Source: Phytophthora colocasiae | Lineage: Eukaryota; Oomycota; Peronosporomycetes; Peronosporales; Peronosporaceae | Reading direction: 5' to 3' | Assembly (NCBI GenBank): GCA_018806915.1 | Contig: JAGKQI010000085.1 | Location: 62,001 to 126,000 of the forward strand | DNA length: 64,000 nucleotides | In this document: positions 62,597 through 64,000 of the stretch, one piece after another | How positions within the stretch are numbered: the stretch's first letter is position 1 | Layout: every line of letters begins with the position of its first letter | The notes under the pieces: model-generated | Seen by the model: only the letters and a program-made list of their open reading frames with translations | Told to the model about the DNA's origin: nothing | Database searches by the model: none | Position numbers and translations under genes: made by a program

Positions 62597-63412
62597 CTAC
62601 GCCCGGTTTTCGTTTCCCGCTGACTTCTGCATTGCCACGGCTCGCTTCTGCAGGTACTCGTCGTTGCGCTTCTTGGCTTCTTCGTTAGTGCAGTCTCGAG
62701 CAAAATGTCCACGTTGCTGACATGCATAACATCTCGGCTCAGCTGTGCAATGCGATGACCAGTGTCCTTCTTTCCCGCAGTGGAAACAGGGCCCAGGTGG
62801 TTGTCGCTCTCGTCCTCCAGCCGTCTGTTGTCGAACTTCTACAATTCTGGTCTCGCCATAGTGACTGTCATCAGCTGCTGCTCGTTTTACCGCCGCCGTT
62901 GTCGGATTTGTCTTCGGTCGCTTCGTTCGTGGTGCCTCCATTTCTTCCTCGGAGCTAGAGTCAATCATTGTTCGCTTCGCTGGCTTTCTCGTCTTCGGCT
63001 TGGTGGCATCCGGCTTGACTTTCGGCTTCGCTTTCTTTTTCTCAGGCTTTTGTTTCACCGCCCAGTATCTGCCATTCCAAGATTTTCCAGGTGGAAACTC
63101 GTACACTCCAGCAGGTCCGTTATAAACACCTTGTTGATTGTTACACACCGCCATTGCGTCTGACACTTGTTTCATCACTGCATTCTCGCTCACAGTCTCT
63201 CCCGGTTTCTCAATGGGGATCGTCAACGTGCCCACGCCTGGAATAATCACCATTCGTTTCTCTTCACTGGTTGTCGTCGGCACTACTGGACCTGGAGGTG
63301 TCGACTGATTTACTCCCAACATTGTCGGTACGGCGTAGTCCATCGGGTCATCTATCTCAATCGCTTTCTCCACCGCTTCTTCCAACGTCGCAGGTCTCGG
63401 TGGTTGCTTCAC
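62597..63412 (-). CDS. Gypsy-2 Gag C-terminal part with zinc knuckles
   Basis: In frame with the capsid ORF, after a TAG. It has a Pro/Lys-rich stretch and two CCHC knuckles (CFHCGKEGHWSSHC and CYACQQRGHFARDC) near residues 205-240. Ends shortly before the protease-RT ORF, which is in another frame. Confidence 0.8.
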   Translation of the reverse strand: MKQPPRPATLEEAVEKAIEIDDPMDYAVPTMLGVNQSTPPGPVVPTTTSEEKRMVIIPGVGTLTIPIEKPGETVSENAVMKQVSDAMAVCNNQQGVYNGPAGVYEFPPGKSWNGRYWAVKQKPEKKKAKPKVKPDATKPKTRKPAKRTMIDSSSEEEMEAPRTKRPKTNPTTAAVKRAAADDSHYGETRIVEVRQQTAGGRERQPPGPCFHCGKEGHWSSHCTAEPRCYACQQRGHFARDCTNEEAKKRNDEYLQKRAVAMQKSAGNENRA

Positions 63413-63997
63413 CTACTGGCGTAAAGTTTTGTCAATACATCGGTAGAATTGGGCAAGAAACACACGTTCACTGACTTCATTTCTGTCCGCAGCTTCTCGT
63501 AACCCAGCAGCGAAATCGGCATAAGGCTCATCTTTAAACCTGTATCGGGCGTTCACTCTCGCTTCTGCTGCCGACTTGTCAACTCGTGGTCCATATCGTC
63601 TCAGTAGCGCCACTTTCAACTTCGTCCAGGTACGATCTTTCCTATGCAATCTTCGATCCATATTAACCCACCATCGTGCTGCGCTTTCCATCAGCTTATT
63701 ACCCAGAATGAAATACAACGAACGATCAGACCATTCGCCACGTCCTGATTCTCGAGCTCCTCTTAGTGCCAAATCTATACGATCAACCCACGTGGACACG
63801 GAAGCCCTCGGTGTCGGGGTAAAGCTCGGCAATTCCAAGTCTTTAATGTTCCTCGCTCGTCGTTGGTATCGACCACCGCGTTCCTCGGATCTTCTGCGTG
63901 CTCGCCTCTCATTCCGACCACGTCGCTCTCGTCGGTCACGTCGCTCTCGAGCTCTAGGTCGTTCATTCGGTTCGTGGCGTCGTCCACGTTGTCGCAA
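63413..63997 (-). CDS. Gypsy-2 Gag capsid part (5' end possibly cut by window)
   Basis: 194 codons to the window end. A very Arg-rich start is followed by the retrotransposon Gag capsid pattern (LPSFTPTPRASVSTWVDRID, AARWWVNMDRR, WTKLKVALLRRYGP, YADFAAGLREAADRNEVSE). It ends in TAG at 63413-63415, after which the same frame carries on. Its 5' LTR lies beyond the window. Confidence 0.75.
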   Translation of the reverse strand: MRQRGRRHEPNERPRARERRDRRERRGRNERRARRRSEERGGRYQRRARNIKDLELPSFTPTPRASVSTWVDRIDLALRGARESGRGEWSDRSLYFILGNKLMESAARWWVNMDRRLHRKDRTWTKLKVALLRRYGPRVDKSAAEARVNARYRFKDEPYADFAAGLREAADRNEVSERVFLAQFYRCIDKTLRQ

Positions 63998-64000
63998 TCC

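Overview
The window looks like nuclear DNA of an oomycete close to Phytophthora (order Peronosporales). Supporting signs are an M96 mating-specific family gene, a protein with WRKY19-like CxxxxC...CxxH repeats, short introns (54-79 bases) that often carry a CTAAC-type branch site, and long Ty3/gypsy elements with extra genes. About half of the sequence is transposable element. No CRISPR, operon, rRNA or convincing tRNA was seen.

Layout. 1-16.4 kb is a degraded Ty3/gypsy block on the minus strand: pre-gag ORF0, gag, nucleocapsid, protease-RT, a degenerate RNase H followed by a second intact RNase H, integrase and chromodomain. It is flanked by two copies, in opposite orientation, of an unrecognised retroelement-associated ORF (1-1688 plus, 13320-16429 minus). 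16.4-19.6 kb is non-coding with three families of short tandem repeats. 19.6-20.7 kb holds a truncated CLASP-like gene. 20.7-24.9 kb has only weak gene remnants. 24961-27058 is a complete pogo-like Tc1/mariner element with 28-bp inverted repeats and TA target duplication, carrying a damaged transposase and a convergent second ORF.

28.2-44.9 kb is a compact island of host genes: an unknown gene, the M96 protein, the WRKY19-like zinc protein, the DDX18/Has1 RNA helicase, TIM44, DMC1 (16 exons), a kelch protein, a LARP7-like La protein and TRAPPC12. Intergenic gaps are short, DDX18/TIM44 are head-to-head, and the LARP7-like and TRAPPC12 genes are tail-to-tail with 16 bases between stops.

45198-55958 is a tandem pair of Ty1/copia elements sharing a central LTR (LTR-body-LTR-body-LTR), flanked by one 5-bp duplication AGAAG. 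It interrupts a reading frame whose two halves lie at 45044-45197 and 55959-56049. From about 56.9 kb to the right edge is a second, different Ty3/gypsy element, cut off by the window end.

The functions fit ordinary housekeeping (ribosome assembly, mitochondrial import, vesicle traffic, small RNA stability) plus sexual-cycle genes (DMC1, M96). There is no operon-like cooperation. Many frames are broken by one-base indels, and comparison of the two copia copies suggests some of these may be assembly errors rather than true mutations. All exon boundaries were read by eye from splice sites and frame continuity.
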